Shown: positions 34,483 to 42,728 of the stretch, in pieces
Layout of the letters: each line of letters opens with the position of its first letter
Numbering within the stretch: position 1 is the stretch's first letter
NCBI RefSeq assembly: GCF_039655745.1
Contig: NZ_JBBYXI010000003.1
Location: 186,001 to 250,000, forward strand
From: Hohaiivirga grylli
Lineage (GTDB): Bacteria; Pseudomonadota; Alphaproteobacteria; Rhizobiales; Beijerinckiaceae
DNA length: 64,000 nt
Reading direction: 5' to 3'
Notes under the pieces: generated by a model
Told to the model about the DNA's origin: nothing
The model's database searches: none
Seen by the model: the letters and a program-made list of their open reading frames with translations, nothing else
Translations under genes and position numbers: made by a program

Positions 34483-35131
34483 AGCGAACCCCATTTCGAT
34501 CTGAACTGTATTCCAGCTGAATATGATCGGTCATGAGATGGGCGACTTCAGCAATGTTGTGGGTTGTGTAGAGAACCGGAATCCCTGTTTCTTTATAAAT
34601 CGCTTCTATGAAGGGAATGATCTCCTGGCGGCGTTTTTGATCAATGGCAGACAAAGGCTCATCCATGAGCAGGAGTTGTGGAGCTGATAGTAAAGCTCTG
34701 CCAATAGCGACCCTCTGCTTTTCTCCACCTGAGAGTGTATCTGGTTTGCGTTTCAACAGATGAGAGATATCGAGAAGCTCTGTAACTTCTTGTAACGTTC
34801 TCTCTTTGGAAGAGGGGCGTCGGAACCATCTGCCATATGTCAGATTACGGGCAACTGACAGGTGGGGAAAGAGGCGGTTTTCCTGAAATACGTAGCCAAT
34901 ATTTCGCTTGTGGCTTAGCTGGTTAATGCGTCTTTCACTATCAAAAACAATATGGTCGCTGATCGCGATTTTCCCGTATTCAGGTGTGATCAGTCCGCTG
35001 ATGATATTGAGGGTCGTCGTCTTGCCGCTGCCCGACATTCCAGTGAGTACGGTAAAGCCACTGCTGACTTCAAAAGAAGCATCAAGAGTGAACTCGCCAA
35101 TTTTATGTCTGAAACTGACTTTCAGGCTCAT
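34454..35131 (-). CDS. modC: Molybdate ABC transporter ATP-binding protein (lacks C-terminal Mop/TOBE domain)
   Basis: The ATPase that drives molybdate import. Walker A GMSGSGKTTTLN, Q-loop region FQENRLFPHL, signature LSGGEKQRVAIGRALL, Walker B LLLMDEPLSAID and the H-loop YTTHN are intact. It is only 225 residues, whereas typical ModC has about 350 with a C-terminal molybdate-binding Mop/TOBE domain: the protein ends about 25 residues after the H-loop. ATG 35131 overlaps the modB stop (ATGA). The 3' end overlaps uvrC by 29 bases. The downstream DNA codes for UvrC on the other strand, so no detached Mop domain remains here. Confidence 0.93.
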   Translation of the reverse strand: MSLKVSFRHKIGEFTLDASFEVSSGFTVLTGMSGSGKTTTLNIISGLITPEYGKIAISDHIVFDSERRINQLSHKRNIGYVFQENRLFPHLSVARNLTYGRWFRRPSSKERTLQEVTELLDISHLLKRKPDTLSGGEKQRVAIGRALLSAPQLLLMDEPLSAIDQKRRQEIIPFIEAIYKETGIPVLYTTHNIAEVAHLMTDHIQLEYSSDRNGVRFMSRGNGQK

Positions 35132-35829
35132 ACCAGACTTCCCCGATGCTTCATCCACCAGGCTAATAGTTCTGACAAAAGAAGGGCCAGCATGGATATG
35201 ATAACAGAAATCAGCGTAAGGCGCAGGGCGTTGAAATCACCACCGGGCACTTGCGTATAACTGTAGATGGCAGATGGCAGGGTTTGGGTTTCACCGGGAA
35301 TATTAGACACGAATGTGATGGTTGCCCCAAATTCACCCATTGCTTTGGCAAAGGATAATACCATACCAGCCAGTATGCCTGGCATAATCAGGGGCAGCGT
35401 TATTGTGATGAAAACCCAGATTGGGTTAGCGCCTAGTGTCTTGGCAGCCTGCTCTATCTTTTTATCTGTTGCGTCGATGGATAGCCTTATTGCCCGAACC
35501 ATGAGTGGGAAGCCCATAATTGCAGAGGCAAGAGCAGCTCCCGTCCAGCGAAACGAAAAGACGATGCCAAGATAGGTTTCAAAGAAATGTCCCAGGGCTC
35601 CCTGTTTTCCGAACAGCAGAAGCAGTGCGAAACCTGTGACGACAGGAGGGAGGACAAGAGGTAGATGAACGAGACAACTCAGAAGCATTCTTCCCCAGAA
35701 TCTCCCTCTGCTCAGAAGCAGTGCAATAGCAATGGCAAGCGGCAAGCTTGTCAGCATAGCGACAGTTGCAACTTTCAGGCTGAGCCTGACCGCCAACCAT
35801 TCATCTGGAGTGAGATTAAACCATTCCAT
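35128..35829 (-). CDS. modB: Molybdate ABC transporter permease
   Basis: A 233-residue inner-membrane permease with about five helices and the ABC permease EAA-loop (EQAAKTLGANPIWVFITITLP) that contacts ModC. The N-terminal WLAVRLSLKVATVAM and LVLPPVVTGFALLLLFG segments are ModB-typical. ATG 35829 lies ten bases after the modA stop; an upstream in-frame start at 35898 would overlap modA by 59 bases and is less likely. Order modA-modB-modC. Confidence 0.95.
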   Translation of the reverse strand: MEWFNLTPDEWLAVRLSLKVATVAMLTSLPLAIAIALLLSRGRFWGRMLLSCLVHLPLVLPPVVTGFALLLLFGKQGALGHFFETYLGIVFSFRWTGAALASAIMGFPLMVRAIRLSIDATDKKIEQAAKTLGANPIWVFITITLPLIMPGILAGMVLSFAKAMGEFGATITFVSNIPGETQTLPSAIYSYTQVPGGDFNALRLTLISVIISMLALLLSELLAWWMKHRGSLV

Positions 35830-35839
35830 GCAAGAAAAC

Positions 35840-36718
35840 CTATGGGACCTTTGCCGGTAAAACCTTGAAGCCTTCTGCCTCAAAGCGTGAACGGACATCC
35901 TCAGATTTCAGAAATTCAATATATTTCTGGGCTGCGCTATGCTGGCTGGAGGCAATGATTCCAGCTTGATAAATAATGGCAGGATGACTGTCTTCCGGGA
36001 ATGTACTGACAATTGAAACATTCTTCTCAGCAGTTGCGTCTGTTTGATAGACGACTCCAAGGACGGCCTCCCCGCGTGCAACAAGAAGCAGAGCAGCCCT
36101 GACATTATCAGCCGGTGCCACACGTGGCGCAACATCTTTCCATAAACCCAATTTCTCAAAGGCTGCTTTACCATATTTTCCTGCAGGAACACTGTCCGGG
36201 GAAGCCATCGCTATTCGTTTGCCATCTAGCAGCCTGGATATATCAAAGCCGGGTTTGGGCGTAACGGCTGGCATGTTGGATGCTTTGTGTGAAGTCAGAA
36301 GTAGTCTGAAAATATCGAGGCTGGATTTGAGCTCAGTGGGTTGCAGATTGGCAGCCTGGGGGGCAATCAGGACAAGTCTGTTACCGAGCAGCTGGGTTAC
36401 ACTTTGTGGCTTGATCTTGTTACTTTTCAGCAGGTAATCCATCCAGTCAATATCTGCCGAAATAAAGACATCAGCCGGGGCACCGCTCTCAATCTGTCTG
36501 GCAAGCGTTGAGGATGCGGCATAGGATACCGTTACGTCTGAGCCTTCGCGCTGTTTCCATAAACTATTGGCACTATCCAATGCATTTTTCATGCTGGCTG
36601 CGGCAAAAACAACAATCTTTTCTTCTTTGGGGGAGATATCCAGACTGAAGGCGGGCTGGAAATATGCCGCCAGCGCAATGCCAAGAGCCAGAGATAAAAC
36701 ACGATATTTCTGCCGCAT
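35840..36718 (-). CDS. modA: Molybdate ABC transporter substrate-binding protein
   Basis: Periplasmic molybdate/tungstate-binding protein. The 292-residue product has a signal peptide (residues 1-25, ending QPAFSL), then KIVVFAAASMKNALDSANSLW, VSYAASSTLARQIESGAPADVF (the oxyanion-binding Ser/Ala pattern), SADIDWMDYLL and AMASPDSVPAGKYGKAA, all ModA motifs. It is the first gene of the modABC operon. The leader at 36719-36790 has weak TATA-rich dyads but no convincing ModE box. Confidence 0.95.
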   Translation of the reverse strand: MRQKYRVLSLALGIALAAYFQPAFSLDISPKEEKIVVFAAASMKNALDSANSLWKQREGSDVTVSYAASSTLARQIESGAPADVFISADIDWMDYLLKSNKIKPQSVTQLLGNRLVLIAPQAANLQPTELKSSLDIFRLLLTSHKASNMPAVTPKPGFDISRLLDGKRIAMASPDSVPAGKYGKAAFEKLGLWKDVAPRVAPADNVRAALLLVARGEAVLGVVYQTDATAEKNVSIVSTFPEDSHPAIIYQAGIIASSQHSAAQKYIEFLKSEDVRSRFEAEGFKVLPAKVP

Positions 36719-36926
36719 AATCTGCTTTCCCCGAATGGATAGATATCTGCTTTATATGAGTTGGCTATAATGAATTCCAGAAAATCATTCTTATATATTG
36801 GATGGTGAAAAGAATTTTCTGATTTATTTCTATGGAATAGGTCATTTTGTGCTGCATGTTCCTTGAACAGATCGCAAGGACAGGGTAGCACAATAAAGTC
36901 TCCGATAAGGTATTTGAGCCATCAGT

Positions 36927-37514
36927 ATGCGTCAGTCTTCAACCTTTAATCTGCCTAATATTCTGACTTATGGTCGGTTGGTTGCCGTTCCATTGGTTTT
37001 TGGTCTGTTATTTTGGTATGGGCAGGGGGAGCAACGCTGGTGGGCCTTTGGTGTTTTTGCTCTGGCCGGAATCACTGATTACTTTGATGGCTATTTTGCC
37101 CGGGCTTATTCCCAGCAATCAGCTCTGGGCCGGATGCTCGACCCAATTGCAGATAAACTTCTGATTGCTGCGTGTCTTTTAATACTCGTTGCTGACGGGA
37201 CAATTGCTGGTCTGGCAATTTGGGCGGCTGTTATTATTCTTTGCCGTGAAATTCTTGTCTCCGGGCTTCGTGAGTTTCTGGCTGAGCTGAAGGTCAGCGT
37301 TCCAGTCAGTAAAGTTGCGAAGTGGAAGACAACAGCTCAGATTCTTGCTGTTGGTTTTCTGATAGCAGGTGATGCCGGGGAGACAATCTTACCGGGCACA
37401 AAACTTATAGGAACTGTTCTTCTCTGGGTATCTGCACTTCTTACCCTGTTTACAGGATGGGATTATTTTAAAGCCGGTATCGTTCATGTCATTGATCAAG
37501 AGGGTAAGAACTGA
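36927..37514 (+). CDS. pgsA: CDP-diacylglycerol-glycerol-3-phosphate 3-phosphatidyltransferase
   Basis: Commits CDP-diacylglycerol to phosphatidylglycerol and cardiolipin. The 195-residue membrane protein has the CDP-alcohol phosphotransferase motif D-G-x2-A-R-x8-G-x3-D-x3-D, seen as DYFDGYFARAYSQQSALGRM followed by LDPIADK. Four to five membrane helices follow. NLPNILTYGRLVAVPLVF at the N-terminus is typical. Its last base is the first base of moaD, so it heads a pgsA-moaD-moaE operon, as in other Hyphomicrobiales. Confidence 0.95.
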   Translation: MRQSSTFNLPNILTYGRLVAVPLVFGLLFWYGQGEQRWWAFGVFALAGITDYFDGYFARAYSQQSALGRMLDPIADKLLIAACLLILVADGTIAGLAIWAAVIILCREILVSGLREFLAELKVSVPVSKVAKWKTTAQILAVGFLIAGDAGETILPGTKLIGTVLLWVSALLTLFTGWDYFKAGIVHVIDQEGKN

Positions 37515-37765
37515 TGAAGCTGGTATACTTCGCATGGGTGCGTGAGCGGCTCGGAAAGCCCGAAGAAGATATTTGCATCCCGGGTGAAGTCAAAACAGTT
37601 TCTCAACTCCTTGAATGGCTTAAAGGGCAGGGTGAAGAATATGCCTATGCTTTTGAGAATATAGATGTCATTGAGGCTGCTATAAATCAGGAACATGTCA
37701 CTCATGATGCAAGCCTTGAAGATGCGCATGAGATCGCCTTCTTCCCTCCGATGACAGGTGGTTGA
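37514..37765 (+). CDS. moaD: Molybdopterin synthase sulfur-carrier subunit
   Basis: Small ubiquitin-fold subunit (83 residues) whose C-terminal Gly-Gly is thiocarboxylated and donates sulfur to precursor Z. The sequence begins MKLVYFAWVRERLGKPEED and ends in AFFPPMTGG, the required diglycine tail. It overlaps pgsA by one base and precedes moaE by three. Together with modABC nearby it places transport of molybdate and cofactor synthesis side by side. Confidence 0.95.
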   Translation: MKLVYFAWVRERLGKPEEDICIPGEVKTVSQLLEWLKGQGEEYAYAFENIDVIEAAINQEHVTHDASLEDAHEIAFFPPMTGG

Positions 37766-37768
37766 GGT

Positions 37769-38257
37769 ATGACTCAAATGGTTTGCCGCGTGAGCGTCCA
37801 GAAAGAACCATTTAATACTGCCGATGAGACCGGTATTTTGATGTCTGACCAGCCGGATATTGGTGCTATCATTACATTTACGGGAAAGTGCCGGAGTGAA
37901 GGAGGGCGCTTATCTGCCCTTGAAATAGAGCATTATCCGGGAATGGCTGAAAAAGCGATCCGTAGCATTGTCGCCAAAGTTACTGAACGCTGGGAGCTGA
38001 TCGGGGTTACGATCATTCACCGCTTTGGTTTGATTGCTGCGGGTGATGATATTGTGTTGGTCATCACGGCAGCAAAACATCGAAAAGAAGCGTTCGAAGC
38101 AGCAAGCTTCCTGATGGATTACCTTAAGACACAAGCCCCATTCTGGAAACGGGAGCATCTCTCAGACGGACAGGTTGGCGAGTGGGTTTCTGCAAAAACA
38201 AGTGATCAGGGCGCATTGCAGCAGTGGGAAAATATTCAGCCCTTCGCTTCCTGTTGA
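37769..38257 (+). CDS. moaE: Molybdopterin synthase catalytic subunit
   Basis: Large subunit of molybdopterin synthase that accepts the MoaD thiocarboxylate. The 162-residue protein contains IITFTGKCRSEGGRLSALE (a variant of the usual FTGxVR motif), LEIEHYPGMAEKAI, GDDIVLVITAAKHRKEAFEA and the catalytic-lysine region YLKTQAPFWKRE. The start follows moaD by three bases. Downstream, 41 bases separate it from the extensin-like lipoprotein gene. Confidence 0.95.
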   Translation: MTQMVCRVSVQKEPFNTADETGILMSDQPDIGAIITFTGKCRSEGGRLSALEIEHYPGMAEKAIRSIVAKVTERWELIGVTIIHRFGLIAAGDDIVLVITAAKHRKEAFEAASFLMDYLKTQAPFWKREHLSDGQVGEWVSAKTSDQGALQQWENIQPFASC

Positions 38258-38298
38258 CGCAACATTAACCCTTTGCGCTCAAAATAAGAGCAGGTTTA

Positions 38299-39150
38299 AT
38301 GGTGTGTTGTGTCATGCGTACTCGTATTTTTGCGTTTGGTGTTCTTACTCTTGTTGGCGTGAGTCTTGCAGGTTGTGGGCTCTTCCGTTTTGAGCGGAGA
38401 GAGGCATGGCGAGATCAGGTTGAGCAGATGTGTCTGCAACAGCATCAGGTTCAGCAGACAGCCTATATGTCCCTGACAGGCAAATCGATTGATGGCCCGG
38501 GTGCATGCGGTATGCAAAGCCCGTTTCGGGTTTCTGCTTTGGCAGAGGGTTCTGTTGGCCTGAAACAAAAGCTCACTTTGGCATGCCCAATTATCCCGAC
38601 TATTGATGGCTGGCTGGATGATGTCGTAAAGCCAGCTGCGCTTCTCTATTTTGGTGTTCCGGTTGTTGATCTCAATGCCGGCAGCTATTCCTGCCGTGGC
38701 CGTAACAATCGCAGTGGTGCAAAGCTCTCTGAACATTCATTTGGTAATGCACTTGATGTGATGTCCTTCATTCTGGCAGATGGTCGGGTCATTACCGTAA
38801 AAGGTGGCTGGAATGGTAACCCGGTAGAGCGGGACTTCTTGCGTGAAGTCTTTACGGGTGCCTGTGAGCGTTTCAATACGGTTCTTGGCCCGGGCTCTGA
38901 CCGTTATCATTCTGATCACCTGCATCTTGATCTGGCCCGACATGATCCGCGAGGTGTGCGTCGTTTCTGTAAGCCAATTCTGAAGTTTGAGAAGAAGCTC
39001 GATCCGATGCTTGTTGAATCTCTTAAAGCGCAGAGCAATCAGTTTGCCCGCCAGCAGCAGACACCCGCTCAACCGGGAACGGCTTACTCTTCCATGAATG
39101 GACCTGCACCTGAAAATAATGCTGATCTGCCATATGAGGGTGATCTTTAA
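38299..39150 (+). CDS. Extensin-like C-terminal domain lipoprotein
   Basis: A 283-residue exported protein. The N-terminal signal ends in a lipobox (VSLAGC, Cys about residue 26), so it should be lipidated by Lgt, which is encoded further along. The body is an extensin_CT domain (DUF-type, named from plant similarity), with DGPGACGMQSPFRVSALAEG-like GPGACGMQSPFRV, LSEHSFGNALDVMSF, GVPVVDLNAGSYSCRGR-like elements and the peptidase-like SDRYHSDHLHLDLARHD. His and Asp placement resembles D,D-peptidase-type zinc folds; activity is inference. ATG 38299 has an AGCAGG site; ATG 38314 is an alternative. A terminator follows at 39176. Confidence 0.85.
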   Translation: MVCCVMRTRIFAFGVLTLVGVSLAGCGLFRFERREAWRDQVEQMCLQQHQVQQTAYMSLTGKSIDGPGACGMQSPFRVSALAEGSVGLKQKLTLACPIIPTIDGWLDDVVKPAALLYFGVPVVDLNAGSYSCRGRNNRSGAKLSEHSFGNALDVMSFILADGRVITVKGGWNGNPVERDFLREVFTGACERFNTVLGPGSDRYHSDHLHLDLARHDPRGVRRFCKPILKFEKKLDPMLVESLKAQSNQFARQQQTPAQPGTAYSSMNGPAPENNADLPYEGDL

Positions 39151-39175
39151 ATACTGAATGGTATCAGATGTCTGG

Positions 39176-39200
39176 AAAGCCGCCTTCGGGCGGCTTTTTA
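39176..39200 (+). terminator. Terminator after the extensin-like gene
   Basis: AAAGCCGCC-TTCG-GGCGGCTTTTTA is a classic tetraloop hairpin with a U-run, 25 bases after the stop codon at 39150. Confidence 0.9.
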
Positions 39201-39381
39201 TATGTCGGAAATTGCTATTTAAGCACAAAACATTACTAAGAAAGCTTGATTTTAGTAGCTATCGCTTTCATGTTCAGACTCAATGCTGAGAGAGCGGGGC
39301 TTTCAAGCCTGCTCGTTATTGGCTAGATGAGATAAGGTTACATGGCAATTTGGCCTGAGATGTAATTGAATGGAGAACTCC

Positions 39382-39819
39382 ATGCGCGTAATGGCGGCAG
39401 TACTGACAACCCTTCTGATTTCCAGCAGCCCGGTTATGGCGCGTGATATGCGCCCTGCTGAAGAGCGGGATCATTCATTCTCTGCAGATTTGGCAAGTTG
39501 TGAAGATGGGGCTGTTCTTGGCCACATTGCTAATTATTTTGCCACTAAAGAATCGCATTTCTGGGGCTCTTCAGTTCGTATTCAGCACTTTGAGAATGTT
39601 CGCAAAGTTGCAGATCGTCCTTGGGGGCTGGATACAATTCCGCGTCGTTTCTGCACTGCGACAGCGCTTCTGTCCGATGGTCAGTATCATGAAGTTGATT
39701 ACTCCATCCGCAGTGGTCTGGGCTTCGTCGGCCTTGGTACTTCAAGCGTAGACTGGTGTGTCCGCGGTTATGACCGTTCACATACATATTCCCCTTCCTG
39801 TAAGCTGGCCCAGCCGTGA
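39382..39819 (+). CDS. Small secreted Cys-containing protein of unknown function
   Basis: A 145-residue protein with a cleavable signal peptide (residues 1-21, ending SPVMA). The mature part has four cysteines (in LASCEDGA, PRRFCTATAL, SVDWCVRGYD and YSPSCKLAQP), probably forming two disulfides in the periplasm. I do not recognise a family beyond conserved alphaproteobacterial proteins. ATG 39382 is chosen over 39370 because GGAG lies six bases before it. The stop overlaps the GTG of the RNase T2 gene (GTGA), so the two are translationally coupled and probably act together outside the cytoplasm. Confidence 0.8.
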   Translation: MRVMAAVLTTLLISSSPVMARDMRPAEERDHSFSADLASCEDGAVLGHIANYFATKESHFWGSSVRIQHFENVRKVADRPWGLDTIPRRFCTATALLSDGQYHEVDYSIRSGLGFVGLGTSSVDWCVRGYDRSHTYSPSCKLAQP

Positions 39820-40499
39820 TCACGAAATTATCAGCACTTCTTCTGAGGCTCACTCTTGCTGTCTGCGCAGCTGGAAGTGCGCAGGCTCAGATCCAGTCAC
39901 AGGAAAGACGTTTCTGGAGTGATGGTGCGGGTAGTTTTGACTATTATGTTCTGGCACTTTCCTGGTCTCCTTCTTTCTGTGCCGAGAAGGGGAACCAGCA
40001 GGGTTCAGCACAATGCAGTACTAGCAGGCGCCTTGGGTTTACCGTCCATGGCTTATGGCCGCAGTTTACCAATGGCTATCCAAGCAACTGCAATCAGGGT
40101 AGCCGTTTTATTGCAAGTGATATTGTCAGCAGCAATCGCGATCTTTTCCCAGATGAGGGGCTGCTGCGCTATCAATGGCGCAAGCATGGGGCCTGTTCAG
40201 GGTCTAGTCCGGTTCGTTATTTCAATGATACCCGTCGTGCTTTCAATAAGGTTCGTATTCCAGATACGTTACGCAACATCACGAGACCTGTCTCTATGCA
40301 GCAGGCTGATATTGAGCGTGCCTTTGCGCGCAGTAACCCCGGCCTTCGCCCTGAAATGATGCGGGTTATGTGTCGTCGTGGTCAGCTTCAGGAAGTCCGG
40401 ATTTGCTTTGACAAAGACGTTCGTGGATTTATGAGTTGTGGCAGACTACAGCGAAGTGATTGTGGCTTTACTGGTGTCCAGATTAATCCAGCCCGCTAA
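39816..40499 (+). CDS. Secreted ribonuclease T2 family protein
   Basis: A 227-residue exported endoribonuclease (RNase I type). A signal peptide (to about residue 24, AGSAQAQ) precedes the two catalytic boxes: CAS1 FTVHGLWPQFTNG with the first His and CAS2 YQWRKHGACSGSSP with the second. Several cysteines (ADIERAFARSNPG region onwards: MRVMCRRGQ, VRICFDKD, FMSCGRL, RSDCGF) fit disulfides. The start is GTG at 39816, overlapping the stop of the preceding small secreted protein. A periplasmic role in RNA turnover or scavenging is likely. Confidence 0.9.
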   Translation: MITKLSALLLRLTLAVCAAGSAQAQIQSQERRFWSDGAGSFDYYVLALSWSPSFCAEKGNQQGSAQCSTSRRLGFTVHGLWPQFTNGYPSNCNQGSRFIASDIVSSNRDLFPDEGLLRYQWRKHGACSGSSPVRYFNDTRRAFNKVRIPDTLRNITRPVSMQQADIERAFARSNPGLRPEMMRVMCRRGQLQEVRICFDKDVRGFMSCGRLQRSDCGFTGVQINPAR

Positions 40500-40532
40500 G
40501 TTAGAGGGTTCACCCCGTGTAAGGCGGTTTTT

Positions 40533-41381
40533 ATGAATTACAGACACGCATTCCATGCCGGAAATTTCGCGGATGTTATGAAGCATGCGCTGCTGACACG
40601 TTTACTTTCGTATCTGGCAAAAAAGGATAAGCCTTTTCGGGTCATTGATACGCATTCAGGTGTTGGTCTTTATGCGCTTGATGGTGATGAAGCATCACGG
40701 ACCGGTGAATGGCTGGAAGGTGTCGCGAAACTGGAGCAGCCTTTTCCACCTGCCGTTGAAGAGCTTCTGGTTGATTACCGTCGTATCCTTGCAGATGTTA
40801 AAGCCCGCTATGGTGAAACAATATATCCGGGGTCTCCTGCAATTACACGCGAGATGCTTCGCCGTCAGGATCGCGCAATTCTGGTTGAACTGCACCCGGT
40901 TGATGCAGAAGAGCTTAAAGCCAGATATAATAGTGTCTCCAACATCAAGGTTATGCATCTTGATGGCTGGACAGCTTTACAATCCCTCATTCCACCTAAG
41001 GAAAACAGAGGGCTGGTGCTGATTGATCCGCCATTCGAAAAGACTGATGAGTTCCAGCGGATTACAAGGGAAGTTGTTAAAGCCGTCCATAAATGGAGTA
41101 ATGGCGTGTATGCCATTTGGTATCCGATCAAGGACCAACGCCAGATAACCCGCTGGGCTGATGATCTGGGTCAGCAGCTTGTGCGCCCGGCTCTGCGACT
41201 GGAGCTGATGATCGATTCCGGCGTGGACATTACACGGCTGAATGGTTGTGGTCTGATTGTTATCAACCCACCATGGACACTGAAGGCTGAGGCTGAAGTG
41301 CTTTTGCCGGCTCTGGTCGAAAGGCTGGGGCTGAATAAAAAGGCTTCCTGTGTGATTGAAGAGCTTGGGCCTGCTCAGTAG
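40533..41381 (+). CDS. rlmJ: 23S rRNA (adenine(2030)-N(6))-methyltransferase RlmJ
   Basis: Methylates A2030 of 23S rRNA. The 282-residue protein begins NYRHAFHAGNFADVMKHALL, the hallmark of this family, and contains the SAM-binding region VIDTHSGVGLYALDGDEA and the catalytic motif LVLIDPPFEKTDEF (DPPF type). ATYPIKDQ-like YAIWYPIKDQRQI and the C-terminal NPPWTLKAEAEVLLPAL complete it. It ends seven bases inside the convergent csaA-like gene. Confidence 0.96.
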   Translation: MNYRHAFHAGNFADVMKHALLTRLLSYLAKKDKPFRVIDTHSGVGLYALDGDEASRTGEWLEGVAKLEQPFPPAVEELLVDYRRILADVKARYGETIYPGSPAITREMLRRQDRAILVELHPVDAEELKARYNSVSNIKVMHLDGWTALQSLIPPKENRGLVLIDPPFEKTDEFQRITREVVKAVHKWSNGVYAIWYPIKDQRQITRWADDLGQQLVRPALRLELMIDSGVDITRLNGCGLIVINPPWTLKAEAEVLLPALVERLGLNKKASCVIEELGPAQ

Positions 41382-41737
41382 AGGCGGCCACCTATTGGTA
41401 CATCCTGCTCTGGCTCAATTAACACAACTTCACCCTCACTATCAGGTACACCAAGTGTCAGAACCTCTGACATGAATTTTCCGATTTGGCGTGGAGGGAA
41501 GTTGGTGACCGCAAGAACCAGCTTTCCCGGCAGCTCTTCCAGTGAGTAGTGTTTGGTAATCTGTGCAGATGACTTCTTTGTGCCGATCTCATTGCCAAAA
41601 TCGATAGTCAAACGATAAGCAGGCTTACGCGCCTCAGGGAAGGGCTCTGCCGTTAGAATTTTCCCAACCCTGATATCAATGGCTAGAAATTGATCAAAGC
41701 TGGTAAGAGGTGCCAGGGCCGAATGATCGTTCTGCAT
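41375..41737 (-). CDS. csaA: CsaA-like tRNA-binding domain protein
   Basis: A 120-residue protein with a single tRNA-binding OB fold of the CsaA/EMAP-II type. FLAIDIRVGKILTAEPFPEARKPAYRL runs through the N-terminal half (landmarks DIRVGKI and PEARKPAY), then SSAQITKHYSLEELPGK, NFPPRQIGKFMSEVLTLG and the ending DVPIGGRLY. B. subtilis CsaA has chaperone-like and secretion-related activity; the role here is unproved. ATG 41737 has a GAGG site at the right distance; upstream starts are too close to the site. Ten bases separate it from proC, so the two are one operon. Confidence 0.9.
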   Translation of the reverse strand: MQNDHSALAPLTSFDQFLAIDIRVGKILTAEPFPEARKPAYRLTIDFGNEIGTKKSSAQITKHYSLEELPGKLVLAVTNFPPRQIGKFMSEVLTLGVPDSEGEVVLIEPEQDVPIGGRLY

Positions 41738-41747
41738 GTCCATATCC

Positions 41748-42575
41748 TCAGCCTGCCAACTCACCAGCACGCTTTTTTGCGGAGGCTGTTGCTTTATTCA
41801 TGAGAGGCTGAAGGCCATCAGGAGCCATCAGATTATTCAGGGCTGCAGCTGTTGTCCCGCCTGGAGATGTTACATTCTCTCGTAATTTAGATGGCGCAAG
41901 ACTACTCTCAGACATTAAGGCGGCTGAGCCTGTGACGGTTGCGCGGGCAAGGCGCTCAGACAGTTCTCTGGGGAGGCCCAGCTGAATGCCAGCTTCTGCC
42001 AGACATTCTGTCAGATAAAAGATATAGGCAGGGCCGGAACCAGAAATTGCGGTTACAGCATCTATCTGTTCTTCGCGGGATAACCATTCTGTTGTACCAC
42101 TTGTTTTCAGCAGGGCATCAACCTGTGATTTTTGCCGTCCTGATGTTCGTTCATTGGCATAGGCGCCCGTTGCACCATGACCAATGCTGGCGGGTAAATT
42201 CGGCATGGTTCTGACAATTGCCGTTGCATTTGTCAGATAGCTTTGCAGGTTCGAAATTGTTTTTCCGGCCAGAATTGAAATAATAACGGTTGATTTTCCA
42301 ATGAAGTTATTGATGGCAGCAGCGCTGCTTTCCAGCATCTGAGGTTTGATTGCCAGTACAAGGGCTTCAGGCTCAAAAGGCGCAGATGCGGGATTAAGCG
42401 TAATGCCGTGCTGAACGCAATAGACTGCCATCTCTTCAGAAGGATAAGGGTCTGATACAATAACCCTGTCACCGGGAAAGCCGGCCTTAATCCAGCCTTC
42501 GAGGAGGGAACCACCCATTTTACCTGCGCCAACAAGCATAAGACTGGATGGAAAATCAGAAGCCACTGGAGCCAT
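41748..42575 (-). CDS. proC: Pyrroline-5-carboxylate reductase
   Basis: Last step of proline synthesis. The 275-residue protein has the N-terminal NADPH-binding motif LMLVGAGKMGGSLLEGW, the central VRTMPNLPASIGHGATGAYAN, AVTAISGSGPAYIFYLTECLA and the C-terminal signature LRENVTSPGGTTAAALN. Start ATG 42575 follows an AAAGG site; the longer frame to 42686 has no homology. It forms a unit with the downstream csaA-like gene, while a terminator-like hairpin (42666-42696) separates it from the YbjN-like gene. Confidence 0.95.
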   Translation of the reverse strand: MAPVASDFPSSLMLVGAGKMGGSLLEGWIKAGFPGDRVIVSDPYPSEEMAVYCVQHGITLNPASAPFEPEALVLAIKPQMLESSAAAINNFIGKSTVIISILAGKTISNLQSYLTNATAIVRTMPNLPASIGHGATGAYANERTSGRQKSQVDALLKTSGTTEWLSREEQIDAVTAISGSGPAYIFYLTECLAEAGIQLGLPRELSERLARATVTGSAALMSESSLAPSKLRENVTSPGGTTAAALNNLMAPDGLQPLMNKATASAKKRAGELAG

Positions 42576-42665
42576 CGTGCAAACCTTTAAGTAATCGAAG
42601 TTGCAGGACTTTACTCTGGAATGGCTGGCTGGGCGATAGGTAAGAAGATTTATACTTAGCAGTTT

Positions 42666-42696
42666 AAACAGAGTATATTCTTTCAATACTCTGTTT
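42666..42696 (-). terminator. AT-rich hairpin after the YbjN-like gene
   Basis: AAACAGAGTAT (42666-42676) pairs perfectly with ATACTCTGTTT (42686-42696), followed on the minus strand by AAACTGC. The 11-bp stem with 9-base loop lies 33 bases after the stop at 42729. It is probably a terminator despite the weak U-run. Confidence 0.55.
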
Positions 42697-42728
42697 GGCT
42701 TTTCAGAAGCAGATATTCACACTGGAGA

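Noticed and set aside
36740..36790. TATA-rich dyad upstream of modA as a ModE site
   Set aside because: Only five-base arms (TTATA/TATAA) with a nine-base spacer; the match to the ModE consensus is too weak.
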